A stretch of DNA of 64,000 nucleotides. Source: Acinetobacter baumannii. GTDB taxonomy: Bacteria; Pseudomonadota; Gammaproteobacteria; Pseudomonadales; Moraxellaceae. Of this stretch, positions 46,066 to 54,635 are shown piece by piece (the stretch's first letter is position 1; every line of letters begins with the position of its first letter). The notes below the pieces were generated by a model that did not search any database, was not told where the DNA came from, and worked only from the letters and a program-made list of their open reading frames with translations. Made by a program: the position numbers and the translations under genes. The stretch covers positions 3,224,001 to 3,288,000 of the forward strand of contig NZ_CP046654.1 in NCBI RefSeq assembly GCF_009759685.1, read 5' to 3'.

Positions 46066-47795
46066 ATGACAGAACAAGAAAAAAAGACCCCATTACTCCA
46101 CATTGAAAACTTACGTGTAAGCTTTAAAGGTGAAGATAAACAATATATCGAAACTGTGAAAGGAATTTCCTTTGATATTCCGACCAATACGACTGTAGCT
46201 TTGGTTGGTGAATCAGGTAGTGGTAAGTCTGTTACTTCTTTAGCAACTATGGGTTTATTACCTGTAGGTCAAAGCAAGATTGATGAAAAAAGTAAGATTA
46301 TTTTTGAAGGTAAAGACTTGCTTGGCTTATCGCGTACAGAGATGCGAAAAATCTGTGGTAAAGATATCGCCATGATTTTTCAGGAACCGATGTCATCATT
46401 AAATCCGGTTTTTACGGTTGGCAATCAAATTGCAGAAGTGTTGTGTTTACATATGGGTATGAGCCGAAAACAGGCTCGGCAACGTGTTTTAGAGTTGCTT
46501 AAAGAGGTCGGTATACCTTCACCAGAAACGAAAATTGATGCTTATCCTAACCAGCTTTCGGGTGGACAGCAGCAACGTGTCATGATTGCAATGGCAATTG
46601 CTTGTGAGCCCAAACTACTGATTGCCGATGAACCGACTACGGCACTTGATGTCACCATTCAAAAGCAAATTATTGATTTACTTGAATCACTACGTCAGCG
46701 CCGTCAAATGTCGATGCTTTTTATTACTCACGATTTGGCTTTGGTTGGTGAAATTGCAGATCAAGTGATTGTGATGCGACATGGTGAAATTAGAGAGCAA
46801 GGTACCGCTGAACAAGTTTTGGAACAGCCTAAAGATGTATATACCCGAGCCTTACTTTACTGTCGTCCTCAAATGTCACAAAGACCTTATCGTTTGCCTG
46901 TAACCAGTGATTTTATGCGACAAGAAAACAATATATTGGTTGAGCAAAGCTTTGATGTTTCAGAAATTCCTGAACGTAAACGTGGTTTAAATGGCGATGA
47001 GCAAATTATTTTAGAAGTAAAAGATCTGAAAAAAAGTTTTTATAGTCGTAAAGGATTGTTTGGCAAAGAAGAATTTCAGGCGGTAAAAGGTGTTTCTTTT
47101 AAACTGGCTAAAGGAAAAACGCTTGGTTTGGTAGGAGAGTCGGGCTCCGGTAAAACGACTGTCGGGCTATTACTCATGCGCTTACATCAAGCCTCTGGGG
47201 GCAGGCTTTAATTGAAGGTAAAGATATTCTTTCTTTAACTGAAAAAGAGTTTGCCAAATATCAAAGGAAGATCCAAATCATCTTTCAAAATCCATATGCT
47301 TCACTAAATCCACGCTTTACGATTGGGCAGATTTTATTAGAACCTATGCAAATTCATGGAATTGGTAAAGATGATGCGGAACGTAAGCAAATTGCGCTTG
47401 GTTTACTTGAGAGAGTGAATCTGCCTGAACAAGCTTATTATCGATATCCGCATGAGTTCTCGGGCGGTCAACGCCAACGTATTGCGATTGCGCGCTGCTT
47501 AACGCTAAAGCCTGAAATTCTAATTTGTGATGAATCTGTTTCGGCGTTAGATGTTTCAGTTCAGGCACAAGTACTTAATTTATTACAAGACTTACAAGAT
47601 GAGTTTGGGCTTAGTTATATTTTTATTTCACATGACTTGTCAGTTGTGAAATATATCTCTGATCAGGTTATGGTCATGAATCATGGTGAAGTTGTTGAAA
47701 TCGCCAACTCGGATGAGCTCTATGCACATCCGCAACATGACTACACCAAACGACTATTGCAGGCCATTCCACAAGGAATTCAGCACGTTTCGTAA
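46066..47795 (+). pseudogene. fused double-ATPase of the peptide ABC transporter, frameshifted at 47197-47201
   Basis: The first part (46066-47211) encodes a whole DppD-like ATPase: Walker A GESGSGKS, signature LSGGQQQR, Walker [13 protein letters not shown] and H-loop ITHDLA. It then starts a second domain with GESGSGKTT and stops at 47209-47211. The rest of the second domain (IIFQNPYASLNP, FSGGQRQRIAIARC, ILICDESVSALD, FISHDLS) continues in another frame from 47202 to 47795. One more G in the five-G run at 47197-47201 would join both parts into about 576 residues. This is a real mutation, a variable G-tract or a sequencing error; as given, the second ATPase is broken. Confidence 0.88.
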
Positions 47796-47813
47796 GCGTA
47801 AAGTTATGTCGTT

Positions 47814-47837
47814 AAAGGCACTTTCGAGTGCCTTTTT
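47814..47837 (+). terminator. terminator of the peptide-transport operon
   Basis: AAAGGCACT (47814-47822), loop TTCG and AGTGCCTTT (47827-47835) are followed by T residues, 19 bases after the ATPase stop. Confidence 0.9.
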
Positions 47838-47902
47838 ATTTGGTTTATAGAATAAATACTTATAAAATAAGAGATGTAAAAGTACAGTATTTTATTCCTG
47901 CT

Positions 47903-48562
47903 ATGTGTGCCAACTTTAAGCCTTTAACTCTTGCCCAATTGCAGCAACTTCAGTTGCCTGTGGTCGGCTTTAGCTATGCCGATGAGGTCTATCCGGGTGG
48001 GACAATGCCATTATTATTCAAATCACCGCAAGGTTTTGAATGGCGTGAAGTCATGTTCGGTTTGGTTCCTAAATGGGCAGAAGATACGAATATAGCAAAA
48101 CATACTTATAACGCCCGTCATGAAACGATTTTCCAAAAACCGAGTTTTCAAGAAGCTGCTCTTAAATGTAAGTTCGGTGTGATACCCGTCACGGAGTTTT
48201 ATGAGAGTAAATATATAAATGATAAACCTGAGCGGTGGGGCGTACGCCGTAAAGATGGGCAGGCTTTTTTTATCGCAGCAATCTATGAAATTTGCAAAAT
48301 GAATGAAACGATTGTCCGTTCTGCGAGTATGTTAACCATGGATGCGATTGATCATCCCATGATGAAAGACTTCCATGAACCGGGTGATGTTAAAAGATCA
48401 GTCATTGTGATTCCACATGACCGCTTAGATGAATGGTTAAGTTTAGAAACACCAGATATTTCAAGCTTTATTGAAGGTTTTCCTGTTGAGGAATTTGAAT
48501 GTTTACATGTTCCTAAAGAGAAGATTATAAAACCTACACCTCAATTAAGTATGTTTGAATAA
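47903..48562 (+). CDS. SRAP-domain protein (YedK/HMCES family), abasic-site shield
   Basis: SRAP proteins cross-link to abasic sites in single-stranded DNA through the N-terminal Cys. I place the start at ATG 47903, so that Cys2 is exposed after Met removal. A longer frame from 47828 would overlap the upstream terminator and bury the Cys. The active-site set Cys2, Asn70 (YNARHET), Glu98 (VTEFYE) and His151 (DHPMM) matches YedK. The 219-residue length is normal. No lexA-like box was sought in detail. Confidence 0.92.
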   Translation: MCANFKPLTLAQLQQLQLPVVGFSYADEVYPGGTMPLLFKSPQGFEWREVMFGLVPKWAEDTNIAKHTYNARHETIFQKPSFQEAALKCKFGVIPVTEFYESKYINDKPERWGVRRKDGQAFFIAAIYEICKMNETIVRSASMLTMDAIDHPMMKDFHEPGDVKRSVIVIPHDRLDEWLSLETPDISSFIEGFPVEEFECLHVPKEKIIKPTPQLSMFE

Positions 48563-48575
48563 CTGCATTGGAGTT

Positions 48576-48612
48576 AGGTTATTGGCTTAATTTTTAAGTC
48601 AATAACCTTTGA
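48576..48612. terminator. shared hairpin between convergent genes
   Basis: AGGTTATTGGCTTA (48576-48589) pairs with TAAGTCAATAACCT (48595-48608) with one G-T pair and a five-base loop. It lies between the SRAP gene and the convergent small gene. T-runs are poor on both strands. Confidence 0.5.
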
Positions 48613-48615
48613 TAT

Positions 48616-48984
48616 TTAATCAATATTCTTACTTAAAGTTTGTACCTGCTCATCTTGCGCCAGATAAGCCAATTCAATTGGTGAGATTACAAAAGTTGAG
48701 TTATCTGAGGTTTGTTTAAAAACAAATCCATATTCAAAAGATTGCGTATTTTTACTTGGTAACCAAAATAAATAAGGACAGCCTGTATAGCTACCATCCC
48801 AACCCATTTCTTTAGCTAAGGCCAAAGCTGTATCGGATTTAGCAATAATTTCTTTAAGCGATTCTTTATCTCTTTGGGAGACATCACCATCATCATCTGC
48901 AAATGTTTGTAAAAACTCATTTAATGGAGTTAAGTCTTCCCAGTTATTTTCAATTGTTGAGAAGTGATATCCATATAGCATCAT
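48616..48984 (-). CDS. conserved-looking small protein of unknown function
   Basis: I do not recognise this 122-residue protein. It is acidic, lacks a signal peptide or membrane helix, and has aromatic-rich segments (NNWEDLTPLNEFLQTF, GCPYLFWLPS) that suggest a folded cytoplasmic domain. GGAAG precedes the first ATG at 48984, which supports translation; a second ATG follows immediately. It is convergent with the SRAP gene, and about 310 bases separate it from divergent cysQ. No function can be assigned from its neighbours. Confidence 0.6.
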   Translation of the reverse strand: MMLYGYHFSTIENNWEDLTPLNEFLQTFADDDGDVSQRDKESLKEIIAKSDTALALAKEMGWDGSYTGCPYLFWLPSKNTQSFEYGFVFKQTSDNSTFVISPIELAYLAQDEQVQTLSKNID

Positions 48985-49293
48985 ATTTAGTCTTCCATTT
49001 TGTTATTGTGCTATTGAACATAGCAAGAAATGCGTGAAAAAGAAATGGTTGAATTTACTTTAAGTTGTTTATTTTTCATAAGTTATAGCATATTTTCTAT
49101 ACAAAAATTAACTGAGCTTTCTCTTGAGTAATAAGCGTCTAATCAAGTTAAAATATAAAGATTCAGCTGTTGAAGGAATAATAGTGTTTTTAATAAAAAG
49201 TTAAGTCTTTTTGTAAGGATACTAGACTGTTGGTGAATATTGAATTTGTCATAATTCACTTATAATGAAAAGGAAAGTAAATAGAGCTTATTT
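48985..49293. other. AT-rich gap upstream of cysQ
   Basis: This 309-base gap between the divergent small gene and cysQ shows no gene. The right end probably holds the cysQ promoter (separate entry). Confidence 0.5.
49240..49266 (+). promoter_or_regulatory. candidate cysQ promoter
   Basis: TTGAAT (49240-49245) and a perfect TATAAT (49261-49266) with a 15-base spacer lie about 28 bases before the cysQ ATG. The spacer is short. Confidence 0.4.
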
Positions 49294-50151
49294 ATGTTTA
49301 TAACAACAACTCGCCCCAATGATGCTTTAATTGAACAGTTACTACCAATCTTGGAAGAAGCTAGCCAAATCTTATTACAAGAATATCAAAATTATTCGGC
49401 TGGATATGAATTTACGATTGAAGAAAAACATGATGATTCACCTGTAACGCAAGCAGATTTAAAGGTAAATCGTTTTTTATTAAAGCATCTTGCAGAAATT
49501 ACACCTGAGTTACCGGTTTTATCGGAAGAAAGTGACTATAGCGCTCGCCATGCTTGGTCTTCTTGCTGGATGCTAGATCCACTTGATGGTACGAAAGAGT
49601 TTATACATGAGCGAGATGAGTTCACGATAAACTTGAGTTTGATTGAAGGGCGTGAAACGATTTTTTCGGTGATTGTTGTGCCATGTGAGCAAGTTGTTTA
49701 TTTAGGTTATTTAAAAGATTTACCTTTTAAATATAGCTTTAGCCAACAACAATGGTATCAATATCAAAAAACACCTTATTCAACACAAGCACCTGTACAA
49801 ATCGGTTTAAGTCATAGTAGTAAAAATCCAAAATATCAGAAATTCATTGAACCTATTGAAAAGATTCGTACCGTAATTCGACGTGAAGCAGGTAGCGCTT
49901 ATAAGTTTTGTATGATGTTAGAAGGAGAAATCGATATTTATCCTAGATTTCATCCGACATCAGAATGGGATACCAGCTCAGGTCAAGGATTATTAGAAAG
50001 TATAGGTGGAGGTTTACTCACTCTAACAGGTAAGCCCTTTGAATATAACCAGCGTGATACCGTATTAAATGGGGGCTTTATCGCATTTCGTGATCAGGAA
50101 AGCAAAAAAATAGCATTTGAAGCTTTAGCTCAATCAGGTATTTTGGATTGA
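49294..50151 (+). CDS. cysQ: 3'(2'),5'-bisphosphate nucleotidase CysQ
   Basis: CysQ hydrolyses pAp (and PAPS) made during sulphate assimilation. The 285-residue inositol-monophosphatase-fold protein shows SPVTQADLKVN near 49, LSEESDY near 76 and the metal-binding DPLDGTKEF near 94-102. The second metal site, EWDTSSGQGLLESIGG, is near 227-242. The length and DPLDGTKEF favour CysQ over SuhB. Confidence 0.9.
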   Translation: MFITTTRPNDALIEQLLPILEEASQILLQEYQNYSAGYEFTIEEKHDDSPVTQADLKVNRFLLKHLAEITPELPVLSEESDYSARHAWSSCWMLDPLDGTKEFIHERDEFTINLSLIEGRETIFSVIVVPCEQVVYLGYLKDLPFKYSFSQQQWYQYQKTPYSTQAPVQIGLSHSSKNPKYQKFIEPIEKIRTVIRREAGSAYKFCMMLEGEIDIYPRFHPTSEWDTSSGQGLLESIGGGLLTLTGKPFEYNQRDTVLNGGFIAFRDQESKKIAFEALAQSGILD

Positions 50152-50208
50152 GAGTTATTGTAGACATGCTATAGTGGCAAAATATTGAGAAAAGATGACA
50201 AGATAAAA

Positions 50209-50943
50209 ATGGCACTCGATTTATTGCCTAAAAGCATGTTTGAAGCAATTGATTTATTGCCTGATGCTTCGACCCCTGTAACCCTTTTTACACGTCACTC
50301 CTTAAGAGAGTTGGTAGATGGGCAAGGCTTGGCAGGATATGACCTTCAGCTTACACCGCAAGGACGTGAGCTTGCTCAGGAATGGGGTAGCTATTTAATT
50401 AAAAATACGGATCGTGTAATTCAACATTGCATTTCTAGCCCAATTCAACGTTGTGTAGACACTGCTGCACTTATGATTGAAGGAGCAGATGGAGTGAGCC
50501 CTGAGCCGAATACACATACAATTGAAATAGTTGAACAAGGTTTGTTGGTTGAACCTGGTAGCTTTGTACTGGATATTCAACAGGCGGCGCCTTATTTCCG
50601 TAAACAAGGGGCACTTGGTTTTATTAATAGCTTTGTGAACAATGCCTTACCGGGTATGAAACATCCAATTACTGGCGTATTAGATGTGTTAGAGCTGATT
50701 TATCAAACTCATCCTAAAACAAAAAGTGGTCTAAGTTTGGCTGTAAGTCACGACACAATTATTGCAGCGATTGTTGCGGTAATTTCAGGCAATAACCAAA
50801 TACAAAAAGCAGATTGGCCTGCCATGATGGAAGGGCTGTTTGTATGGTTTGAAGGTGATGAATTTCCAAATTGTAAATTAAAGTGGATTTGGAGAGGAAA
50901 AACTTACGAGTTAGATGTTTCTGAGTTCCATAAAGTACAGTAA
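50209..50943 (+). CDS. histidine phosphatase superfamily protein
   Basis: The catalytic core is visible as TRHSLRE (Arg29-His30) and a second His in SHD (His181). The protein has 244 residues and no signal peptide, so it is cytoplasmic. The RHG triad is RHS here, which places it away from standard phosphoglycerate mutases and nearer acid-phosphatase-like members. The substrate is unknown. I choose ATG 50209; an in-frame TTG lies at 50185. It follows cysQ by 57 bases and shares a bidirectional terminator with rpsT. Confidence 0.78.
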   Translation: MALDLLPKSMFEAIDLLPDASTPVTLFTRHSLRELVDGQGLAGYDLQLTPQGRELAQEWGSYLIKNTDRVIQHCISSPIQRCVDTAALMIEGADGVSPEPNTHTIEIVEQGLLVEPGSFVLDIQQAAPYFRKQGALGFINSFVNNALPGMKHPITGVLDVLELIYQTHPKTKSGLSLAVSHDTIIAAIVAVISGNNQIQKADWPAMMEGLFVWFEGDEFPNCKLKWIWRGKTYELDVSEFHKVQ

Positions 50944-50962
50944 ACACAAAAACATAGACAAT

Positions 50963-50988
50963 AAAAAAAGCCCTGTTGGGCTTTTTTT
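50963..50988. terminator. bidirectional terminator between the phosphatase gene and rpsT
   Basis: A-run plus GCCC (50963-50973), loop TGTT and GGGC plus T-run (50978-50988) form a symmetric hairpin with T-runs on both strands. Confidence 0.92.
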
Positions 50989-50999
50989 ACATGCTTCAA

Positions 51000-51266
51000 T
51001 TAGTTAGCTAAAGCTTTAACTTGAGCATTTAAACGGCTCTTATGACGAGCAGCTTTATTTTTGTGGATGATGCCTTTATCAGCCATGCGGTCGATTACAG
51101 GAACAGCTTTTTTGTAAGCTTCTGTAGCAACAGCATAATCACCACCAGCGATTGCACTTAAAGTACGTTTGATGTAAGTACGAACCATAGAACGCAAGCT
51201 TGCGTTGTGTTTACGCGCTTTAACGTTTTGGCGCGCACGTTTTTTAGCTTGAGCAGAGTTTGCCAC
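51000..51266 (-). CDS. rpsT: 30S ribosomal protein S20
   Basis: S20 is a primary 16S rRNA-binding protein. The 88-residue, lysine- and arginine-rich helical protein starts [18 protein letters not shown] and has the conserved [20 protein letters not shown] block near 59-78. AAGGAG precedes the ATG. The 5' leader can fold (separate entry), which is interesting because S20 regulates its own translation in E. coli. Confidence 0.97.
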
Positions 51267-51298
51267 TCTTGCACTCCTTGAAAATAAGTTGGTCTGGG

Positions 51299-51344
51299 CG
51301 GGCTGTGGTCAATCCAGTAAACTGGTGCAACCATCACCAGCCCG
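51299..51344 (-). ncRNA. foldable leader segment of the rpsT mRNA
   Basis: CGGGCTG (51299-51305) pairs with CAGCCCG (51338-51344). Inside, CCAGT/ACTGG (51314-51318 with 51321-51325) competes with GGTG/CACC (51324-51327 with 51335-51338). The element lies in the leader, about 33-78 bases before the rpsT start, and may be an S20 autoregulatory site. Confidence 0.4.
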
Positions 51345-51358
51345 TAAACAAGTGCCAT

Positions 51359-51387
51359 ATTGTGATGAATCAATACCGTGAAGTCAA
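51359..51387 (-). promoter_or_regulatory. rpsT promoter
   Basis: On the minus strand, TTGACT (51387-51382) and CACAAT (51364-51359) are 17 bases apart. This would give a leader of about 85 bases. Confidence 0.5.
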
Positions 51388-51406
51388 GCCTTGAGAGCAT
51401 TTTAAG

Positions 51407-51430
51407 CGGTTTTAGGGGCTGCTAAAACCG
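51407..51430. repeat. inverted repeat in the rpsT/NAD-binding protein divergent region
   Basis: CGGTTTTAG (51407-51415) and CTAAAACCG (51422-51430) form a perfect 9-base repeat with a six-base loop, about 20 bases upstream of the rpsT -35 box and 49 bases before the divergent gene. It may be a regulator site for either gene. Confidence 0.5.
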
Positions 51431-51478
51431 TAAGAAAAGGTTAAATTTGATACAAACTTAAAGAGGGTTGGATAAAAA

Positions 51479-52144
51479 ATGACTATAAGTACGAAAAAAG
51501 CAATTGTAGTAGGTGCTACAGGACTCGTTGGTTTAGCGCTTGTTGAACAACTTGAGCACACACCAGAATTTGAGGCCATTACCGTTGTAGTAAGAAAAGA
51601 ATCACAACTACTTAATACATATAAGAAAGTTACTCAGCTCGTTATAGACGATTTTTTATTGCTCAATGATGAAGATGTGAATGGTCATACTCATGCATTT
51701 AGTTGCTTAGGTACAACTTTAAAAATAGCAGGCTCAAAACAACGCTTTTATGCAGTTGATTATGAGATAAATGCTCACTTTGCAGATTTAATCCAAGATA
51801 AACATATTCATTTTTTAATTGTTAGTGCACTTGGGGCAAATGCTAATTCGCCAATTTTTTACAATAAAGTAAAAGGAGAATTAGAAAATTATATTCAAAG
51901 TTTAGGAATCGAAAAATTATCTATTTTTAGACCTTCTCTATTGATTGGTAAGCGTAGCGATGTGCGTTTTATTGAAGATTTAGGACAAAGTCTATTTAAA
52001 CTTATTGAAAATAAATGGACTAAGCCTTTCAAATATAAACCTGTTACAGCTGAGCAATTGGCTCATACGATGGTCGTAGCGGCGCTAACGCAAATTGAAG
52101 CATTTAAACGATATGATAATCTCAGCATACAACAAACTCGATAA
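51479..52144 (+). CDS. NAD(P)-binding Rossmann-fold protein (HTATIP2/YbjT-like)
   Basis: The nucleotide-binding GATGLVGLALVEQL is at about residues 12-25. CLGTTLKIAGSKQRFYAVDYE near 80-100 and SIFRPSLLIGKR near 146 are the hallmark of atypical short-chain dehydrogenases similar to human HTATIP2/TIP30. The 221-residue length fits. No substrate can be inferred. It lies 12 bases before rraA and may share its transcript. Confidence 0.8.
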   Translation: MTISTKKAIVVGATGLVGLALVEQLEHTPEFEAITVVVRKESQLLNTYKKVTQLVIDDFLLLNDEDVNGHTHAFSCLGTTLKIAGSKQRFYAVDYEINAHFADLIQDKHIHFLIVSALGANANSPIFYNKVKGELENYIQSLGIEKLSIFRPSLLIGKRSDVRFIEDLGQSLFKLIENKWTKPFKYKPVTAEQLAHTMVVAALTQIEAFKRYDNLSIQQTR

Positions 52145-52156
52145 GGGAGAATAAAA

Positions 52157-52663
52157 GTGTCGACAGTACCATTTGTGACATGTGATTTATTAGATGACAA
52201 TCCGGAAAAAGATTTGCAAGTGGTCACGCCATCAATGGACGGTAAGTTCTTTAAAAGCTATGGCGCACGTCAAACTTTTGGCGGACAAGTTGTGACTGTA
52301 AAGTGTTTTGAAGATAACTCGCGTGTAAAAGAGTTATTGGCTACAGATGGTACAGGGAAGGTATTGGTTGTGGATGGTGGTGCTTCAATGCGCTGTGCAC
52401 TTATGGGAGATATGATTGCGGAATCGGCAGTTAAAAATAACTGGAATGGTGTGGTTATTTATGGCTGTGTACGTGATGTTGATGCACTTGCAACATTAGA
52501 TTTAGGTGTACATGCATTGGCTGCAATTCCGCAAAAAAGTAACCGTAAGGGCATTGGTGAAGTAGATATTCCTTTGTATTTTGGTGGAGTCACAATTCAA
52601 TCTGGTAATTTTATCTATGCAGATAATAATGGAATTGTGATTGCTAAAGAAAAACTAGTCTAG
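52157..52663 (+). CDS. rraA: RraA-family protein (ribonuclease E activity regulator)
   Basis: The 168-residue protein matches RraA: FVTCDLLDDNP at the start, the conserved GARQTFGGQVVTVKCFEDN near 36-54, DGGASMRCALMGDMIAE near 74-90 and GCVRDVDAL near 102. Translation starts at GTG 52157 with GGGAG before it. E. coli RraA binds RNase E; many homologues are instead oxaloacetate decarboxylases or HMG aldolases, with the same GxxRD motif. Length and near-complete similarity favour RraA. Confidence 0.88.
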   Translation: MSTVPFVTCDLLDDNPEKDLQVVTPSMDGKFFKSYGARQTFGGQVVTVKCFEDNSRVKELLATDGTGKVLVVDGGASMRCALMGDMIAESAVKNNWNGVVIYGCVRDVDALATLDLGVHALAAIPQKSNRKGIGEVDIPLYFGGVTIQSGNFIYADNNGIVIAKEKLV

Positions 52664-52690
52664 CTCCACAATTAAATAAAGGAATGCATA

Positions 52691-53470
52691 ATGGTGAATC
52701 ATCAAATTAAAGTACTGCAAGCATTAGCGTCTGCAATTGCTGAAGGTGGTAGAGGTGTTACAGGTACAGCATTTCCTAAACAGCCTGTTAGAGCTCTTAA
52801 ACTTTATGAATTTGAGGGTTCACCATTTTGTCGCCGCGTTCGTGAAGTGATTACACTTTTAAATTTGGATGTCGAAATTTATCCATGCCCGAAAGGTGGA
52901 TTGAAATATCGTCCCATCGTTAAAGAAATTGGCGGTAAATTACAGTTTCCTTTTTTTATTGATGAAAATACAGGTGACAAATTATACGAATCACAAGATA
53001 TTATTCATCATTTATTTAAATACTATGGTAAGACAGGCCAAACTCCTGATAAGTTTTCAAATTATCCAAAAATGCCATATCTGGCGTTTGCCGGAACATT
53101 ATTAAATGGTGCTCGTGGGGTCTGGATTAATAAAAAAATAGTAAATAGAGCTGCGCCTGAGCATAAACTTGAACTATGGAGCTTTGAAGCAAGTCCGTAT
53201 TCAAGAGTAGTACGAAGTGTATTAAGTGAGCTTGAGCTACCTTACATTTTACATAGTGTTGCCAAAGAAAGATGGCAAGATATGGGGCCTGCGATTCTTC
53301 GGTTAAAACCGGGCAAATATGAACCTTTAAAAGAGGGAAAGCGAGAAAAATTGTTGCCGGTCATGCAAGGTAAAATGCAAGTGCCTTATTTAGTGGACCC
53401 AAATACAGGTGTTAAAATGTTTGAATCTGCGGAAATTGTAAAGTACCTAAAAAAACAATATGGCAGTTAA
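52691..53470 (+). CDS. GST-like protein with two thioredoxin-fold domains in tandem
   Basis: Two similar GST N-terminal/glutaredoxin-like domains are joined. The first (about 36-115) has FEGSPFCRRVREVITLLNL with a potential active Cys47. The second (about 157-255) has FEASPYSRVVRSVLSELELPY, where Ser replaces the Cys. Each ends with a similar block, LYESQDIIHHLFKYYG and MFESAEIVKYLKKQYGS. There is no all-alpha GST C-terminal domain. Function is unknown. It follows rraA by 27 bases and ends at a terminator. Confidence 0.8.
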   Translation: MVNHQIKVLQALASAIAEGGRGVTGTAFPKQPVRALKLYEFEGSPFCRRVREVITLLNLDVEIYPCPKGGLKYRPIVKEIGGKLQFPFFIDENTGDKLYESQDIIHHLFKYYGKTGQTPDKFSNYPKMPYLAFAGTLLNGARGVWINKKIVNRAAPEHKLELWSFEASPYSRVVRSVLSELELPYILHSVAKERWQDMGPAILRLKPGKYEPLKEGKREKLLPVMQGKMQVPYLVDPNTGVKMFESAEIVKYLKKQYGS

Positions 53471-53501
53471 AATATAAATGAGAAAAACACGCTAGAGCGC
53501 T

Positions 53502-53528
53502 AGAGATTGAGATAACTCAGTCTCTTTT
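53502..53528 (+). terminator. terminator after the GST-like gene
   Basis: AGAGATTGAG (53502-53511) pairs with CTCAGTCTCT (53516-53525), with one G-T pair, a four-base loop and a short T-run. Confidence 0.75.
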
Positions 53529-53614
53529 AAGAAGCGATAACAATAAGAAATCATACGATAAAAACATGAATATGCTAAATTACTACCTTAAATTACCAAA
53601 ATAAGGCCTGTTTT

Positions 53615-54556
53615 ATGGAATGTATGAGAATTCAGCCTGTAACGAGTCATCCTGGAGAAAATGCTTTATTTATTGTATTAGGATTAGCTCAAGGTGATTC
53701 TGTTGTAGAAAAAGTAAAAGATTTTGCTGGTAAATTCTCTGCGTTAACCAGAAGTTTGTCTAACCGTTATCCTGAAACTAAATTTAATGCCATATTAGGT
53801 TTTAGCTCAAACGCGTGGGATATTTTATTTCCACAGCAAGCAAAGCCTCAAGAATTAGAAACATTTCAAGAAATCAAAGGCCCAAAATACACAGCCGTTT
53901 CAACACCCGGGGATTTATTCTTTCATATTCGTGCTGATCGACAAGCTTTATGTTATGAGTTAGGAAGTATCATCAATGAACAGTTAGGTAAAGTAACTTA
54001 CCCAATTGATGAAGTGCATGGTTTTCGTTATTTCGATGGGCGTGCGATTATTGGCTTTGTAGATGGAACAGAAAATCCTGAACCTGTAATTGCTGCACAA
54101 TGGGCATTAGTGGGTAACGAAGATCCTGACTTTACTGGGGGAAGTTATGCATTTATCCAAAAATATACCCATGATATGGAAAAATGGCGTGCATTAAGCG
54201 ATGAGGAACAAGAAAAAGTTATCGGGCGTAAAAAGTTCAACGATATTGAGCTTGATGATGACGAGAAGCCTTTAACAGCACATAATGTAGTAAGTAAAGC
54301 GCATGATGCAGAAGGCAATGAACTAAAAATTATGCGTGCAAATATGCCTTTTTCGAATCCATCCAAAAATGAATATGGTACTTTTTTTATTGGTTACTCA
54401 CGTAAATTTAGTACGACACGTCAAATGCTTGAAAATATGTTCTTAGGAAATGAGCAAGGTAATCTTGACCGATTACTTGACTTTAGTACTGCCCAAACAG
54501 GAACTCTATTTTTCGTACCGACAGTAGATTTTCTAGATGGCTTGGGTGACGAGTAG
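53615..54556 (+). CDS. Dyp-type haem peroxidase
   Basis: The 313-residue protein has the diagnostic GxxDG-type motif FVDGTENP near 148-155, with the distal catalytic Asp. The proximal-haem His probably lies in the AHDAEGNELKIMRANMPFSNP region near 230-250. FFIGYSRKFSTTRQMLENMF near 261 is another family block. No Tat or Sec signal is seen, so it should be cytoplasmic, as in class B enzymes. An ATG at 53624 is an alternative start. Confidence 0.9.
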   Translation: MECMRIQPVTSHPGENALFIVLGLAQGDSVVEKVKDFAGKFSALTRSLSNRYPETKFNAILGFSSNAWDILFPQQAKPQELETFQEIKGPKYTAVSTPGDLFFHIRADRQALCYELGSIINEQLGKVTYPIDEVHGFRYFDGRAIIGFVDGTENPEPVIAAQWALVGNEDPDFTGGSYAFIQKYTHDMEKWRALSDEEQEKVIGRKKFNDIELDDDEKPLTAHNVVSKAHDAEGNELKIMRANMPFSNPSKNEYGTFFIGYSRKFSTTRQMLENMFLGNEQGNLDRLLDFSTAQTGTLFFVPTVDFLDGLGDE

Positions 54557-54577
54557 GCATTAAAAATAAACTTAGAT

Positions 54578-54604
54578 GGTAGAGGTGAGTAGATTACCTC
54601 TACT
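54578..54604 (+). repeat. hairpin after the Dyp peroxidase gene
   Basis: GTAGAGGT (54579-54586) pairs with ACCTCTAC (54596-54603). There is no clear T-run, so termination is uncertain. Confidence 0.45.
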
Positions 54605-54635
54605 ATATAAATTGAAATTAATATGATGTGATGAG

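Noticed and set aside
47190..47215. Programmed -1 ribosomal frameshift in the double ATPase gene
   Set aside because: The site is not a proper slippery heptamer: the codon before the G-run does not allow tandem re-pairing. A simple one-base change in the G-run explains the data better.
53489..53504. Two adjacent CGCTAGAG-type repeats after the GST-like gene
   Set aside because: Only two short copies exist, and the second merges into the terminator stem; not a CRISPR or iteron array.
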